A DNA stretch of 64,000 nucleotides from contig NC_088791.1 of the NCBI RefSeq assembly GCF_011386835.1, positions 127,882,943-127,946,942 on the forward strand, given 5' to 3'. This document shows, in pieces, positions 10,575 through 21,623 of this stretch. The position numbers and the translations under genes are program-made. Within the stretch, counting starts at the first letter, position 1; every line of letters starts with the position of its first letter. Source of the DNA: Chrysemys picta bellii (lineage: Eukaryota > Chordata > Testudines > Emydidae). The notes under the pieces were generated by a model. The model searched no databases. It had not been told where the DNA came from and saw nothing but the letters and a program-made list of their open reading frames with translations.

Positions 10575-10906
10575 GCAGGGAACTAAAACTCATTTACTCG
10601 TGTTGTTTTAGCAATTTACTTTAAGCCATCCCATTGGCTAGGTGGGCAGGCATATGTACCTCCTCAAGCTTAGCTAGCCTTCAACCTGTAAGGAGAAGAA
10701 AAAACGCTCTTTCCTCTGAGAGAGCAATCCCTCTCCTTGGATTGGATAGTCCGACACCTTTGTAGCATGGTTAGACCTACCAGGGTATATGCCCCGATAC
10801 CATAGTTGTCAGATGGCCAGGGTCACCACTGCACCATGATGAGGCGCTGAGGTAGGATTTTGCAGCGGCCTCTTAAAACAGTCTTTCACATCTTGGGTCA
10901 CTGTGT

Positions 10907-11340
10907 TAGGGTTGCCAGGCATCTGGTTTTCGACCAGAATGCCGGGCAGAAAAGGGACCATGGCGGCTCCAGTCAGCACTGCTGACTGGGCCATTAAAAG
11001 TCCGGTTGGTGGTGCTGCGGGTCTAAGGCAGGCTAGTTCCTTCCTGTCCTGGAATCATGCTGTGCCCCAGAAGTGGCCAGCAGGTCCAACTCCTAGGCGG
11101 GGGCGCCGCGGGGCTCTGTGTGATGTTCTGTCCCGAGTACCGGCTCCGCACTCCCATTAGCCGGAACTGTGACCAATGGGAGCTGGGGGGGGGGGGGCTG
11201 TGCCTGTGGGCGAGAATAGAGTGCGGCGCCTCCTAGCTCCCCTCCCTAGGAGCCAAACCTGTTGGCCACTTCCGGGGCACAGCATGGAGCCAGGACAGGC
11301 AAGGAGCCTGCCTTAGCCCCGCTGCCCAGGAGCCGCCGGA
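10907..11340. mobile_element. GC-rich interspersed repeat, CpG-decayed
   Basis: The block starts with TTAGGGTTGCCAGGCATCTGG and is GC-rich, with CCAAT-like ACCAATGGGAGC (about 11172) and GCGCC segments. It resembles an abundant turtle repeat whose ends start AGGGTTGCCAGG. The right end is not seen; it runs directly into the C-rich tandem region. It may be a non-autonomous DNA element. Open frames here are compositional. Confidence 0.6.
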
Positions 11341-11815
11341 GGTAAGCCTGCGCCTCAGCCCTGAGGTCCAACCCCCCTGCCCCAGCCCCGAGCCCCCTCC
11401 AAACCTGGAGCCCCCTCCTGAACCCCAAACCCCTCATCCCCGCCCCCCCTGAGCTTGCACCCCAGCCGGAGCCGTCACCCGCTCTGCACCCCAACCCCCT
11501 GCCCCAGCCCAGAGCCCCCTCCCATACTCTGAACCCCTCATCCCCAGCCCCAACCCAGAGCCCGCACCCTCAGCCCAGACCCCAGACCCACTCCTTCACC
11601 CCAACTGCCTGCCACAACCTGCAGCCCCCTCCCACACTCTGAATCTCTCAGCCCCACCCCCAGCCTGGAGCCCCCTCTTGCACCCCAAACCCCTCATCCC
11701 CAGCCCCATCTCAGAGCTTGCACCCCCAGCCCAGAGCCCGTACCCACTCCCACACTCCAACCCCACTGCCTCAACCCATAGCTCCTTCCCACATCCTTCG
11801 GATCCTACATACCTT
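11341..11815. repeat. Decayed C-rich minisatellite
   Basis: Imperfect units of about 60-90 bp are built from CCCCTGCCCCAGCCC, GAGCCCCCTCC and AACCCCTCATCCCC blocks. They appear at least five times with substitutions. It follows directly on the preceding GC-rich repeat, and I believe the two belong to one repeat family. Confidence 0.85.
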
Positions 11816-13876
11816 TGACGGTCTGGGCCTTGTAGCCCAAAGCTCACATCTAGGTTCTTACCTACTCTCCCATTCCCTCCAGCAATACTAGAGCTTAATT
11901 CCCCATGTACTCAGTACAGTTCAGTTCATCATATAGGAAGATCTTACCCATAATCCCTGATTTGAAAGAGTTCAAAGCTTTTTTCTCATCTAGAAAAAAT
12001 ATTACTCCCCAGGAATGCAAATTGACCAGGTAACTCATCACCTCATTACACAAAAATCCTTAATTTAACTAATTGCAAACAGACAATCCTGACACAAAAT
12101 TGGCCACCTGCCTCCTAAGCTAAATTTCCCAGAAAAGCACAGGGTCTAAGGTCAAAGTACATATCCCTTCCCAGATATAAAAGCTCCATCCAAGCTACTC
12201 TCCATCAGAGGAAGTGCTTCCTATAAGAAGGATGGTCAACTCAAGAAACAGTGTAACAGCTGCTTCCCCCACAATGGCATATTTAATCAACTTCAGCAAC
12301 ACAATAAAGGTACATTTTGATAATGATTACATGGTTTGGGAAATGTTATGTATTTTGTAACTGGGCTTTTAAACATTTACTTCTGCTAGAAATAATGCTT
12401 TAAATGATTCTTTCATCAACATTCTATTAAAGTACCAGTCTTTTTAAGGCTTGTTTATGCACCATTTACATTGTAATGATTTAATCTGTTTTAATTCAGA
12501 TAGCTTGTCTCAGTGCACATCTGTGTGTGCCCTCTTTGATTTCAAAATATGTGCTATTTCAGCTTTGCGTAAGTTGATTTAAAAAAAAATACTCCAATGC
12601 TTTGGATTTATTTACTTGCTGATACTGCTATATTGCCAAATCTTGTGACGTTGGCTCTTTTTCTTAAAGCCCCAGGTGCTGGATTCACCTGACTAGGTGA
12701 GAATCTCAACACTTCCCCCCCCACCCCCACCCCCCGTAAAGCAAGTTTTTAGTCCTCATGGTTGCGGAGAAATGCTTGAAAATGTATGTGATCCCTCTCA
12801 GCCCTCAAAAGGCAATGACACCATAAGACAAATAAGAACCCAAAAGCTGCTATTTAAGCCAATCTCATGATTTTGTGGAGGCCCAACTCATTATTTTTGA
12901 ATACCTGGGTTGGCAATGCTGATGCTGCCCTAACATAAACACTAGGATGTGGTCTGCTCAGCAGCCTATCTGCTCTATCCAGCTATCATTGAACTCTCTC
13001 TTTCTGTCTACTAGGAAATGGCAAATTTGGTTGAAAGTTAAAGTAATGTTTAAAAACAAAAACACAAACCCTGAGCTTATACTCTTAAAAAATACATAAG
13101 TTCTCAATAAGCAGATTTCTGGGTAGAAACAAATGCCCATTGATTTCTCCCTTAAAGTTGTGTGCAAAACTAACTGTCTAACACAGCTCATTTTTTCTTG
13201 TCTCTTTTCCCATTAGTACTGTGTCCTATTTTCTAACACTTTAGTTCCCTTCAATCTTTCTCTCATCACATTGGCTTCTAATTTGCTGAAACTACAACAA
13301 AAATGGAATAGTCAGAGTTCTATTATATGACCATATCACCATGATGATCATCCACACTTTGAAAATACTCTAGAAAGACTTACTACCATTCCCCTCACCC
13401 CCTTAAATCACTTTCAACAATTCAGCAAATAGCGATTAGTCTCCTCACATGTGTCCAATTTACAATCACTGAACTACAAGGATGGCTTATCTAGAAATCA
13501 TTCCTACATTCCCTTTGCATTATACTAAGCCTCTCTTTTATCTGCATAAGTTGCAGGATATCTTATCTGGCTCCAACTCAGTTAAATATGGGGTTGCTAA
13601 TACACACCCTGTGGTATTTTGTGCTGTTATAAACAACTTATGGAACATTTAAAAACCGCACGCTTCAATTCCAGATGATTTAACTGTTTGATTTTAATCA
13701 GATTCTGATTAACCACAGTACAAGATTTCTGTAGAGACCAAGGCCCAACTCCACAAAAAGACTTAGGTGATTAACACCCAGTTTAGGAACCTAAATGCAA
13801 AATTTAGGTGCCACAGAGATCCTCAAAACCCTTGCTCTGCTGCTGCCTAACACTGGAGGCACCCAAGATCCCATTA
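11816..13876. other. Unassigned AT-rich sequence with minor repeat traces
   Basis: A TATAAAAG at about 12176 and an AATAAA at about 12302 lie 125 bp apart, as in an LTR, but no ends are visible. A C-run sits at 12714-12735. Around 13738-13815 is a fragment resembling the palindromic MITE at 6797 (AACTCCACAAAAAGACTTAGG). No exon is recognised. Confidence 0.45.
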
Positions 13877-13884
13877 GTCTATGG

Positions 13885-14218
13885 CAGGGGTCGGCAACCT
13901 CTGGCACGCGGCTCGCCAGGGAAAGCCCCTGGTGGGTCGGGCCAGTTTGTTTACCTGCTGCGTCGGCAGGTTCGGCCGATCACGGTTCCCACTGGCCGCA
14001 GTTCGCCGTCCCAGGCCAATGGGGGAGGCGGGAAGCCGTGGCCAGCATATCCCTCGCCCGCTTCACATCCCGCAGCCCCCATTGGCCTGGAGCAGCGAAC
14101 CGCGGTCAGTGGGAGCCGCGATTGGCCAAACCTGCCAACACGGCAGGTAAACAAACTGGCCTGGGCCTGCCAGGGTGCTTACCCTGGCGAGCCACGTGCC
14201 AGAGGTTGCCAACCCCTG
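13885..14218. mobile_element. Palindromic hAT MITE with perfect 8-bp target duplication
   Basis: Exact duplication GTCTATGG at 13877-13884 and 14219-14226. The termini CAGGGGTCGGCAACCTCTGG and CCAGAGGTTGCCAACCCCTG are inverted repeats. Inverted similarity extends far inward: GTTTACCTGC and GCAGGTAAAC, GGCCAATGGG and CCCATTGGCC. The whole element can therefore fold into one long hairpin. It is GC-rich in an AT-rich setting and non-autonomous. The overlapping frames of up to 148 codons on both strands are not genes. Confidence 0.96.
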
Positions 14219-14319
14219 GTCTATGGGATATTCTGATGTGAGTGTCTCAATCTCTCCTGTTGAATCTGTTCCACTTTATATAAATAATTAAATATGCATT
14301 GGCCCAGAGGGTGTGAGAA

Positions 14320-14462
14320 TGTCCATTTTCCTGAGTGCACTCAGCTGAGAGATGGGTAAACTCAAGCTCAAATTCCTTCTCCTCACCAAGCAGAGGGGAG
14401 GAATTGAACTGGGGTTTCCCACATCCAGGGTGATTTCCTAATCACTGGGCTAAAGGTTATTT
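14320..14462 (-). mobile_element. tRNA-derived SINE fragment
   Basis: On the minus strand it reads TAGCCCAGTGATTAGGAA and then a B-box-like GTTCAATTCC, followed by CCTCTGCTTGGTGAGGAG. These are RNA polymerase III A- and B-box-like elements in the right order. The copy is short and diverged, and no target duplication was found. Confidence 0.6.
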
Positions 14463-16451
14463 GAGTCCAACAAGCTCGTCTGATACCAGGGGAACCATGT
14501 CAGAGCAAGCAGTTATAAATACACCATCTTCCTTCTTTCTTCAAATGTTGCTAAATGTGATGTGCTGAAGCTGTGACCAACTTCCCATGAGCTGAATCTT
14601 TGCTCTTCATGGCTGGTGAAGACCAATGGGGATGTTTTGAGCCCATTACAGACAAGGATTGTTGATGCTCCCGTAGATAAAGGCAGGTCAGCAGCCTTTT
14701 TTTGATAATTGGTGGTGATCCCACTCCTCAAAAATCCATCTCTTGAAATTAATACCCTCCTCAATTCCTCTTAGGAGAAATGATTGTGTTATTGTCACAT
14801 ATTGAATAATATGTGTCTTTGGCCCCTGGTCTGATTACATATATGGCTACAATATAGGTGAAAAGTTTAACTGTTGCTGACAACCTCCTTCTAGAGGTAG
14901 ACACAGGTAATGTGTCTTTGCTGACCTTGTTAGATATATCAGTAGCTTTTGATAATGATGACTGTATGGTATTGATGACTTATTCAGGGAGCCTTGTGTG
15001 GGTATGGAAAAGAAGGGTTTTCACTGGGTCCATTTCTTCTCCTCAGAGATGCACCGAAGGGTGGTATTAACTTATTCAATCCTGTCTGAGGGCGCACAGG
15101 TGGAGTTCTGTTGGGTATAATCTTGTCACCCTTCTTCGATGTGTCAATTGCTAAATACAAAAGATTCTCTGCTTCCCCAATGAGTTAGAGAAGTGGGAAG
15201 AGAGAGGCTGAGAAGTGAACTTCAACCTGGTTCAGATAATGATGCTGACAAGTAGATAGAAACATATGGAGGGAAATGGTTCAGGGTGATGAGGGTACCT
15301 TCAATTAAGATAGAAACAAATGTCAAACATCTCAGTCAAAAGCTACCATGTCCCAGCAAGAACTATTACCCATCCAAATCTATGTGTGTAAGTAAAACTC
15401 TTCATAGTGTAACATATACTCCTCCTGTTCTATATCTAAGCCACTGCTCTACCAGTGGGCCATCTATTGAAAGGAGATTGTGAGCACCTTCATCCTATGC
15501 CAAAGCAGTTATTGGCTCATACTCTACCTTCATTTCTTTGTTTCTTGAGTCATATTAGGCATCATGCATGCTATGGCAAACAACCTTCCACACACAGAAT
15601 TTTGATGGCATGACTATAACTGAATACTTCTGCCTCTATGTAAATCTCAAGAACTCATTTAATTGGTCTCATTTGTACCTCTTTTGTTCAACCTATTGCT
15701 TTCCATTTCTCTTTCAACAATTGTTACTGCTTTTACCACTCACTGGTTTTCTTCCTCTGAGTTTACAAGATGCTACTGACCACACAAACTAAAAGTATCA
15801 TCCTGTACTTGGATTCTCACCAAAACACAAGCCTAAATGTCTTATTAGGGTTTTTTTGCTAAATTTTTCTGCCTCTCATTTTCCCTTCACTACAATTCCC
15901 AATCTTCATAAAACCATATGCGATCCTTTCGGTACCTTTAAGGTCATATTTCAGGGGAGTTGCACCAGTGAAAATTAGCAGAATTTATCCCATTAGTTTA
16001 CAACTTCAGCTGCTTATGTCATTATCATTTGCATGGATATTTTTCACCCCACCCTTTTTATTATTGTCCCTTACTCCATGATTTTATCCTAATCCAGCAG
16101 TTTTGTGCCACCCAGGCAAAGCCCAAATAGGGATCACAAGGAGGTGCTGGGGGGTTGCACCCCTACAAGCTGAGAGCGGCAAAATCCATAGGTCAAGAGA
16201 ACCTAGAAGAACCCTCACTCATTCCCTACTCCCCTTCCTGCTGTTGTTGCTGTTCCTTCCATGCAGTCCAAGAGCAGCCCTTTTGTCCATCCTCTCCCAG
16301 CCTACACAAGACTTGGCTCTAAAGCAACACTTTGAGGAGCTGATCACTATGCAGGCAAGGGGAAAGGAGATGGGTGCAAGCAGACTCATTTACCTGCTTC
16401 TTCCTTCATTGGAGTGTGACTAGAATAAGCCACATCAGTGCAAAGCATATC
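14463..16451. other. Unassigned non-coding sequence
   Basis: No recognised gene. Frames up to 106 codons (16103-16423) have no recognisable domain. No repeat family is identified with confidence. Confidence 0.45.
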
Positions 16452-16459
16452 CACTAGTG

Positions 16460-16766
16460 CAGCGGTAGGCAACCTATGACACGCATGCCAAAGGTGGCAC
16501 GTGAGCTGATTTTTCAGTGGCACTCACACTGCCCAGATCCTGGCCACTGGTCTGGGGGCTCTGCATTTTAATTTAAATTTAAATGAAGCTTCTTAAACAT
16601 TTTAAAAACTTTATTTACTTTACATACAACAATAGTTTAGTTATATATTATAGACTTATAGAAAGACCTTCTAAAAACGTTACTGTATTACTGGCATGCA
16701 AAACCTTAAATCAGAGTGAATAAATGAAGACTCGGCACACCACTTCTGAAAGATTGCCGACCCCTA
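16460..16766 (+). mobile_element. hAT MITE (GGCAACCTATG end type), copy 1
   Basis: The left end CAGCGGTAGGCAACC and the right end GATTGCCGACCCCTA are inverted repeats. Flanks CACTAGTG (16452-16459) and CACAAGTG (16767-16774) match at 7 of 8 positions. The AT-rich interior (TTAAATGAAGCTTCTTAAAC, CAACAATAGTTTAGTTATAT) is found in reverse orientation at 51338-51650. Confidence 0.93.
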
Positions 16767-16774
16767 CACAAGTG

Positions 16775-18279
16775 CAATGCATCTATGCTAGGGATTTGCA
16801 TTGCTGGATCTATGTCAATGTAGCTACACCAGTGCAAATAACCCCATTGTGCAAATTCAGGCCTAGTTTACAAAATGTAGACAATATTACAGAAATGAAG
16901 ACAATAGAATCTCACTATTTTATTCAAGTGAATTTAATATCGTGTCATCAGGATAGGGAGAAGGTGCTATTAGAGATTTGATTTCTCTGTTTTTGATTTA
17001 TTTATTTTTTTATCATGTCATCACAGAATAATTGTCTGATCAGGATTTTGGTGGGTTGTGGGCAGAGGAGAGGTGGTGTTTTCCCTCTTCCCTCCTATTG
17101 TTTTGAATGACTGTCACCATGAGATGTGAGTGTGCAGGTTCTCTGGCAATGGTGCAGCTTGTTCCTAGATTGTAAAAGTTACATTTAGAATCAAGGATGT
17201 TTGGCCTTTGTAATAGGGAAGTTTTCCCCAGGGAAAAATAAGCTCAATCTTTTGAAAAGTAGTAACCAGCAGCTAATACTATTTCTTTTCTCTTTGATGA
17301 TAATGGCTGCCCTTGGCCCAAACAAGGAAAAGTTTTCTATGGCCAGGTTCTATATCCTTAATTACCATATGATGATGAATTTGCCTACATGCATAAAATG
17401 TTTTGGGATTTTCCTTGATGCACCAATTTCACTCATGCTTTCTGTTGCTTCTTCCACTGTCAGTCTCTGCGTGTTGGCTGTTAGAGTATGAAGCCCATCT
17501 CTTTTTGTGGGCATTTGCCAAGGGTGGATGCAGATTATTTTTCATTTTTTTTTTTTTTTTTTTTAAGAAACTCTTCTGTGAATAAGGGGCTAAAAGTTGT
17601 GGTTAGCTGTTGTATGTGCACTGAGACATGTTATGGTGCATTTTTGCTAGTCTGAAATTAAATAAAATAGTTCTTTAATGGACCCATCCCTATTGCCTTG
17701 AGGGTGTCTTTGACTGTTGGACTCAAAGGCATGAATCAAAATGAAGAATTCACTAAACCTCTTAAGAATCCAAGCTACCCCATTTCACAGACCTCTAGCA
17801 CTTTGTCTTCTTATTTTTAAATCTGCCTTCAGCACTTACATTTTTTCCACTTAGATCACTTGTTAAAGTAACACCACTCCTTGTTCTTCAGGTTCAGTCC
17901 TGCTGACAGTGGAATCAAGCTTTTTTCCCCCTGCTGCTGACAGTAGTTCTTAGACTCTAATTTGAGATTTTATTTCCTTAACTCATTGAAGGAACTGATG
18001 ATTAAGCAGTAGTCACAATGTTAATTTAGACCATCTGATTTGATAACATACCTTCAGCCCAAAACACTAGTGACTGACAGCGTCAATCAGCTTAAGAATG
18101 GTAAATGTAGCTTTTTCCCATGTTCAGCACAAGATGGTGCTACAGTTTACCCAAAGCAAAGATTTTGAAAGTTCCAGTTATATATACAGTAATACGTGTT
18201 ATAGAAGCTGTCTGGTTTTCTAGCTTCCCTGAGGCCCACTGCTACTCACATTCCAACCCTTATTGGTTCTGCTTACTTA
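16775..18279. other. Unassigned AT-rich sequence
   Basis: It holds a poly-T tract at about 17548-17565. No gene or repeat family is recognised. Confidence 0.5.
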
Positions 18280-18549
18280 AAGGTCTAGTTTACACTGGTA
18301 TAAGTATGTCGTGTGTGTGTGCGTGTGTGTGTTAGGGTTTTTTATTTTTTTTAAATGATATGGTTATACCTGTCTAAACCTTAATGTGGATGCAGTTTTA
18401 TTGATGCAACTTACTTTTAGTTCCCTAACTAGAACAAGCTATAACAATTTTTATACTAGCACAACTGTGTCTGAACTAGGGAAGGGGTTGCCACTTTAAC
18501 TATAGTAGAATAGTTAAAGCTGAAGAACATTCTAGTGTACATAAGCCTT
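18280..18549. mobile_element. MITE with imperfect terminal inverted repeats
   Basis: The left end AAGGTCTAGTTTACACTGG and right end CTAGTGTACATAAGCCTT are imperfect reverse complements, flanked by TTA on both sides, so the duplication is TA or TTA. This fits a Tc1/mariner- or Harbinger-type element. A (TG)n run with one CG break lies inside (about 18309-18332). No coding capacity. Confidence 0.65.
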
Positions 18550-20405
18550 TAAAGTCAGTGGTGTGACCATGGTGGTACTACTGACTAGCATTGTCAGTGC
18601 TTTACTTGTGCACTGCAGGTGGTAGGTGGTGGTAGGAGGGAGTGTGCATGCACCTCTTCCCCCCCCCCCCCCCAATACTGGAGTTGGTGGCAAAACAGCA
18701 ACTGTTGTCTAATGAATACACTCCCTTTTTGAAGGAGATTGGGATTTAGGTATCAATGGCATCCTGGGTAGGTACCAGCCTGGTTTTAAAACTCTTGGTT
18801 CATGATGCTGAGGAGTGTGGTCTTAGCCCCAACTCTTCCTAGTGCAAAACAGTCCTAGCCTTTTAACCTTCAAAGCATGTTGCAAGGTACATCTGCAGCA
18901 ACCTGTGCAGGTAGAGGAAGGGGAGTTAATGACTGTTACTTCCACATAGTGAAGGGGACTCCTGTATTTTGCAGGAGATTGCATTCTGCTAGGTGTTGGA
19001 GGGTAAGCTGCAATTAAACTCTTACTTTTGTTCTTGTAAATTTGTGTGGCAGGGGCATTATAGCTGTAGACAGGCAACCCATTTTATTTTTGTCTCAATC
19101 CAAACAAATTAATTTTTTTCTGTAGTATAAAGAAGCCATAACACTATGTGAACTTTGAGTCAAAATTATATTGTCAAATAATCTTTGTTTCTTAAAGGTG
19201 ATCTTAAATAAGGCCCTGATCCTGCAAACAATTTACTCACAGGCATAAAATGCTTAAAAGATCAGGGCCTAAAAACAAAAATCAGTAAAACCCATATTTC
19301 TATACGGAACAGCCTCACTAACTATGGTATTAGTGCAGTTTAGCACAGAAATAAACTGTAACTGAACTCCGCTCACTTATTTTTCCTCCTGGAAATCATC
19401 TTAGTACTCCTTGATTCATTGACAATATCCTAGAACCCATTATTCTGTGACATCAAGAACACTTAAAATTATGGATTGGATAGGCTGCAATGAGACTTGT
19501 CCAATATATCTTCACTGAACTATGAAATACCATGGGAATTTTACACAGAATATTTTTTTCAAATAAGCTAATTAAAACATTTCTATGTTGACTGTTCCCT
19601 GCATCCTAATTTGTGGGACATTCACATAGACTACTGTGATAAACTCACTCTAGTTTTGCTCCATTCACCTTTCATGTCTGTAAATTGTTCAGATTCTAAA
19701 TCAAAGCAGGGGCATGCAAGCCAGTTTCCATCTCTTAGGAGAGAAATTTTACAGAAAGCATAGTGCAAATGCAAAAAGGGAAATTCACAAGCAGTAGTCA
19801 TAACTGCATCCATTTTTAAAAGATTCCTCTTCTCTCTCTCCTCCCCTCCCCCAAACTATTATGCAATTTGTCAGTAACATTTTTTTTTTCTCTGCTCCCC
19901 TTCGGCCTGCCACTTTCTGAAAAAACCCTGATGACTAAACAGCAAGACTATTGCAGAGCTACCAGCAGTCTGTCCTTGACATTTGACTGATTCCACAGGC
20001 TCAGAGAAAGATCTCCAGCCCTTACGTGTAAACAATCTGTTACCGTGGCTAAAAATGGGAGAGAGAAATTGCTTAAGCTTTAGATCTGCCCATGAGAGAC
20101 TGTTTGAAGCCAGCAGAGGGAGCCTCTAGCTGTTTGACTTCAAAAAGTCGGAGAGTCCCTGCAGAGAGAATATTCTGGAATGTGCTGTGTACGCTTTCTG
20201 CGAGCAGAATGCATCAGCCTTTCAGACTTATTGTAACTGATCAGCAGCTAGCTACTTTGAAACACATTGCACCCCTTCAATAGCAGGGTACTCCTAGGGA
20301 CAGGCCAATGCACATGTTTGGGCATGGGACCTGTGTGCCACCTTACAAAATGTTTCCTCACAGCTGGTTCTGACTCTAGACTTTATCAGGCAAGAGAAGG
20401 TGGGA
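18550..20405. other. Unassigned sequence with small repeat traces
   Basis: A C-run occupies 18660-18673. At 19212-19270 the segment between GGCCCTGATCCTGCAAACA and AAAAGATCAGGGCCT is an inverted repeat, a remnant of a palindromic MITE. A CTCF-like motif is listed separately at 20110. No exon is recognised. Confidence 0.5.
20110..20123 (+). promoter_or_regulatory. CTCF-like core motif
   Basis: CCAGCAGAGGGAGC matches the CTCF core consensus (CCASYAGRKGGCR) except for A in place of the second-half C. It lies about 0.6 kb from the CpG-island-like block. Binding is only predicted. Confidence 0.4.
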
Positions 20406-20413
20406 CACCCAGG

Positions 20414-20593
20414 CAGGGTTGCCAACCCTCTAGGATTGGCCTGGAGTCTCCCAGAATTGGCAACCATCTCCCAGTGACTCCTGAAAGCAATCCAGGAGAT
20501 TTTAATAGGATATTTTAAGAAAATGACATTATCCTGTTGGGAGAAGGGGGGGGACATCTCCTGGAATAGCTTCAATCAGAGTTGGCAACTCTA
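20414..20593. mobile_element. hAT-like MITE (CAGGGTTGCCAAC end type)
   Basis: Left end CAGGGTTGCCAACCCTC and right end GAGTTGGCAACTCTA are inverted repeats. Flanks CACCCAGG (20406-20413) and TATCCAGG (20594-20601) match at 6 of 8 positions, with both differences C/T changes. The internal TCCAGGAGA and TCTCCTGGA segments are also inverted. Confidence 0.8.
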
Positions 20594-20689
20594 TATCCAG
20601 GGCAAGCACGCAGCTGTCTCTGTAGTGAGGCATGCACACAAACACCCCCTGATTTTGGGAGGTCGAGGGGAAGGACCCGACATAGAGGG

Positions 20690-21300
20690 GGCTGCTGTGG
20701 AAATATAACCCCACCCTCTCCTAGCCCGCCAAACTCTAGGGGTGCTTTCGCGGCCTGTAGAGGGCGCTGTAGAGGCGGCAGGGCGCGTTGAACGCCGGGG
20801 CTGCAGCCTGTCTGACTCATGGAGGAGCAGCTGTGAGGGGAGGGCAGGGCCAGCTGCAGGCGCCGCTCAGGCAAGTCCAGAGGCGCTGATGCCTTGTTGC
20901 CAAGTGCAGCGGGGCGGCTGCCTGCCGTCGGGAGGGGAGAATGAAGTGCAGCCCCCGGTTCAGTGCTACCCCCGCTCCTCTCAGCGCAGGCACCGCCTCC
21001 GTTCCAACCCGAATCCCTTTCCCCGCGGAACGCTGCCGCCTCATTGCTCCTGCCTCTCCGCAGCCCTTTCCCGAGCAACCCAATCCCCGGCCTCCCTTCC
21101 CTGCCCCTCTGGGGATGGGGGCCAGTGGGGAAGCAGATGACGCCCCCTTCTCCCCCCAGCCGCCCCGTTCTCTTGCGCTGAGGGGCGGGGAGGGTCTCGG
21201 CTTGCGAAAGGCGCAGAAGCCCAGCTTTGCTTGCAAAGGCTGATTGGCGGCTACTCCCTGCCGTGGAAGTCAAAGGCGCCGCATCCTCCCCTCTTCTAAT
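20690..21300. promoter_or_regulatory. CpG-island-like block, candidate promoter
   Basis: This is the longest stretch in the window that is both GC-rich and rich in intact CpG without transposon termini. It contains a GC box (GGGGCGGGG near 21183), an inverted CCAAT box (CTGATTGGCGG near 21239) and a CTCF-like site at 20754. Vertebrate CpG islands usually mark promoters and first exons, so this is the best candidate start of a transcript in the window. No exon can be proved: the long minus-strand frame (21375-20572, 267 codons) is low-complexity G/A/P/R sequence with no domain and is explained by composition. Direction of transcription is unknown. Confidence 0.6.
20754..20769 (+). promoter_or_regulatory. 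CTCF-like core motif in the CpG island
   Basis: CCTGTAGAGGGCGCTG contains the AGAGGGCGC core typical of CTCF sites. It lies at the left edge of the CpG-rich block. Confidence 0.45.
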
Positions 21301-21458
21301 ACCCCCACGTGCCCCTAGACCAGCAGCAGGAGTGGGCGTGGGGCAGGCTAGACCCCCCCCCCCCCCCCCACACACACACTATTCCTGACTCAGCCCCAGG
21401 GGCAGTAACTACCCACCTGCTTGGGCGGGAAAGACCCGGGCAGGGCACTTCTGCACTC
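21301..21458. other. C-rich linker with poly-C/(CA) tract
   Basis: A C-run at about 21353-21369 passes into a short (CA)n. No other feature is visible. Confidence 0.7.
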
Positions 21459-21470
21459 TCTCCCAACTTA

Positions 21471-21611
21471 AAAAGAAGAACAGGAGTACTTGTGGCACCT
21501 TAGAGACTAACAAATTTATTAGAGCATAAGCTTTGGTTAGTCTCTAAGGTGCCACAAGTACTCCTGTTCTTCTTTTTGCGGATACAGACTAACACGGCTG
21601 CTACTCTGAAA
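21471..21611 (+). mobile_element. Fold-back retroposon with Penelope-like tail, copy 1
   Basis: Exact 12-bp target duplication TCTCCCAACTTA at 21459-21470 and 21612-21623. The element has an inverted 5' arm (about 21474-21534) that is the reverse complement of part of the 3' arm (about 21536-21573), followed by a single-copy tail ending ACGGCTGCTACTCTGAAA. The inverted arm extends further than the sense arm, to AAGCTTT, the reverse complement of the AAAGC just after the ribozyme GAAA box. There is no coding capacity and no poly(A). A long variable duplication indicates target-primed retrotransposition. Confidence 0.88.
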
Positions 21612-21623
21612 TCTCCCAACTTA

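Larger units (their letters stand above)
7660..10900 (-). mobile_element. RTE-clade LINE, nearly full length, degenerate
   Basis: Read on the minus strand, the three parts of an RTE polyprotein appear in the expected order: an EEP/APE endonuclease (about 10574 to 10050), a reverse transcriptase (about 9242 to 8265) and a C-terminal region (about 8078 to 7678). The total of about 3.2 kb, less a 0.2-kb SINE, fits the usual RTE length. The reading frame is broken by frameshifts, a 20-bp tandem duplication (9811-9850) and the SINE at 9280-9470, so it cannot move by itself. The 5' limit near 10900 is a guess: a GC-rich repeat begins there. This is not BovB as I know it; the C-terminal HVAR...WYPR...GGPPRRW pattern resembles invertebrate-type RTE elements. 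Confidence 0.85.

Noticed and set aside
12170..12310. LTR from TATAAAAG and AATAAA at matching spacing
   Set aside because: No ends, target duplication or family resemblance; two short AT-rich motifs at this distance are expected by chance.
13795..14241. Overlapping frames of up to 148 codons in several phases
   Set aside because: They read through the palindromic hAT MITE and out into its flanks; palindromic GC-rich DNA gives mirrored open frames.
20572..21375. 267-codon minus-strand open frame across the CpG island
   Set aside because: Low-complexity G/A/P/R composition, open frames on both strands at the same place, no domain. The lower end also crosses a MITE. Explained by lack of stops in GC-rich DNA.
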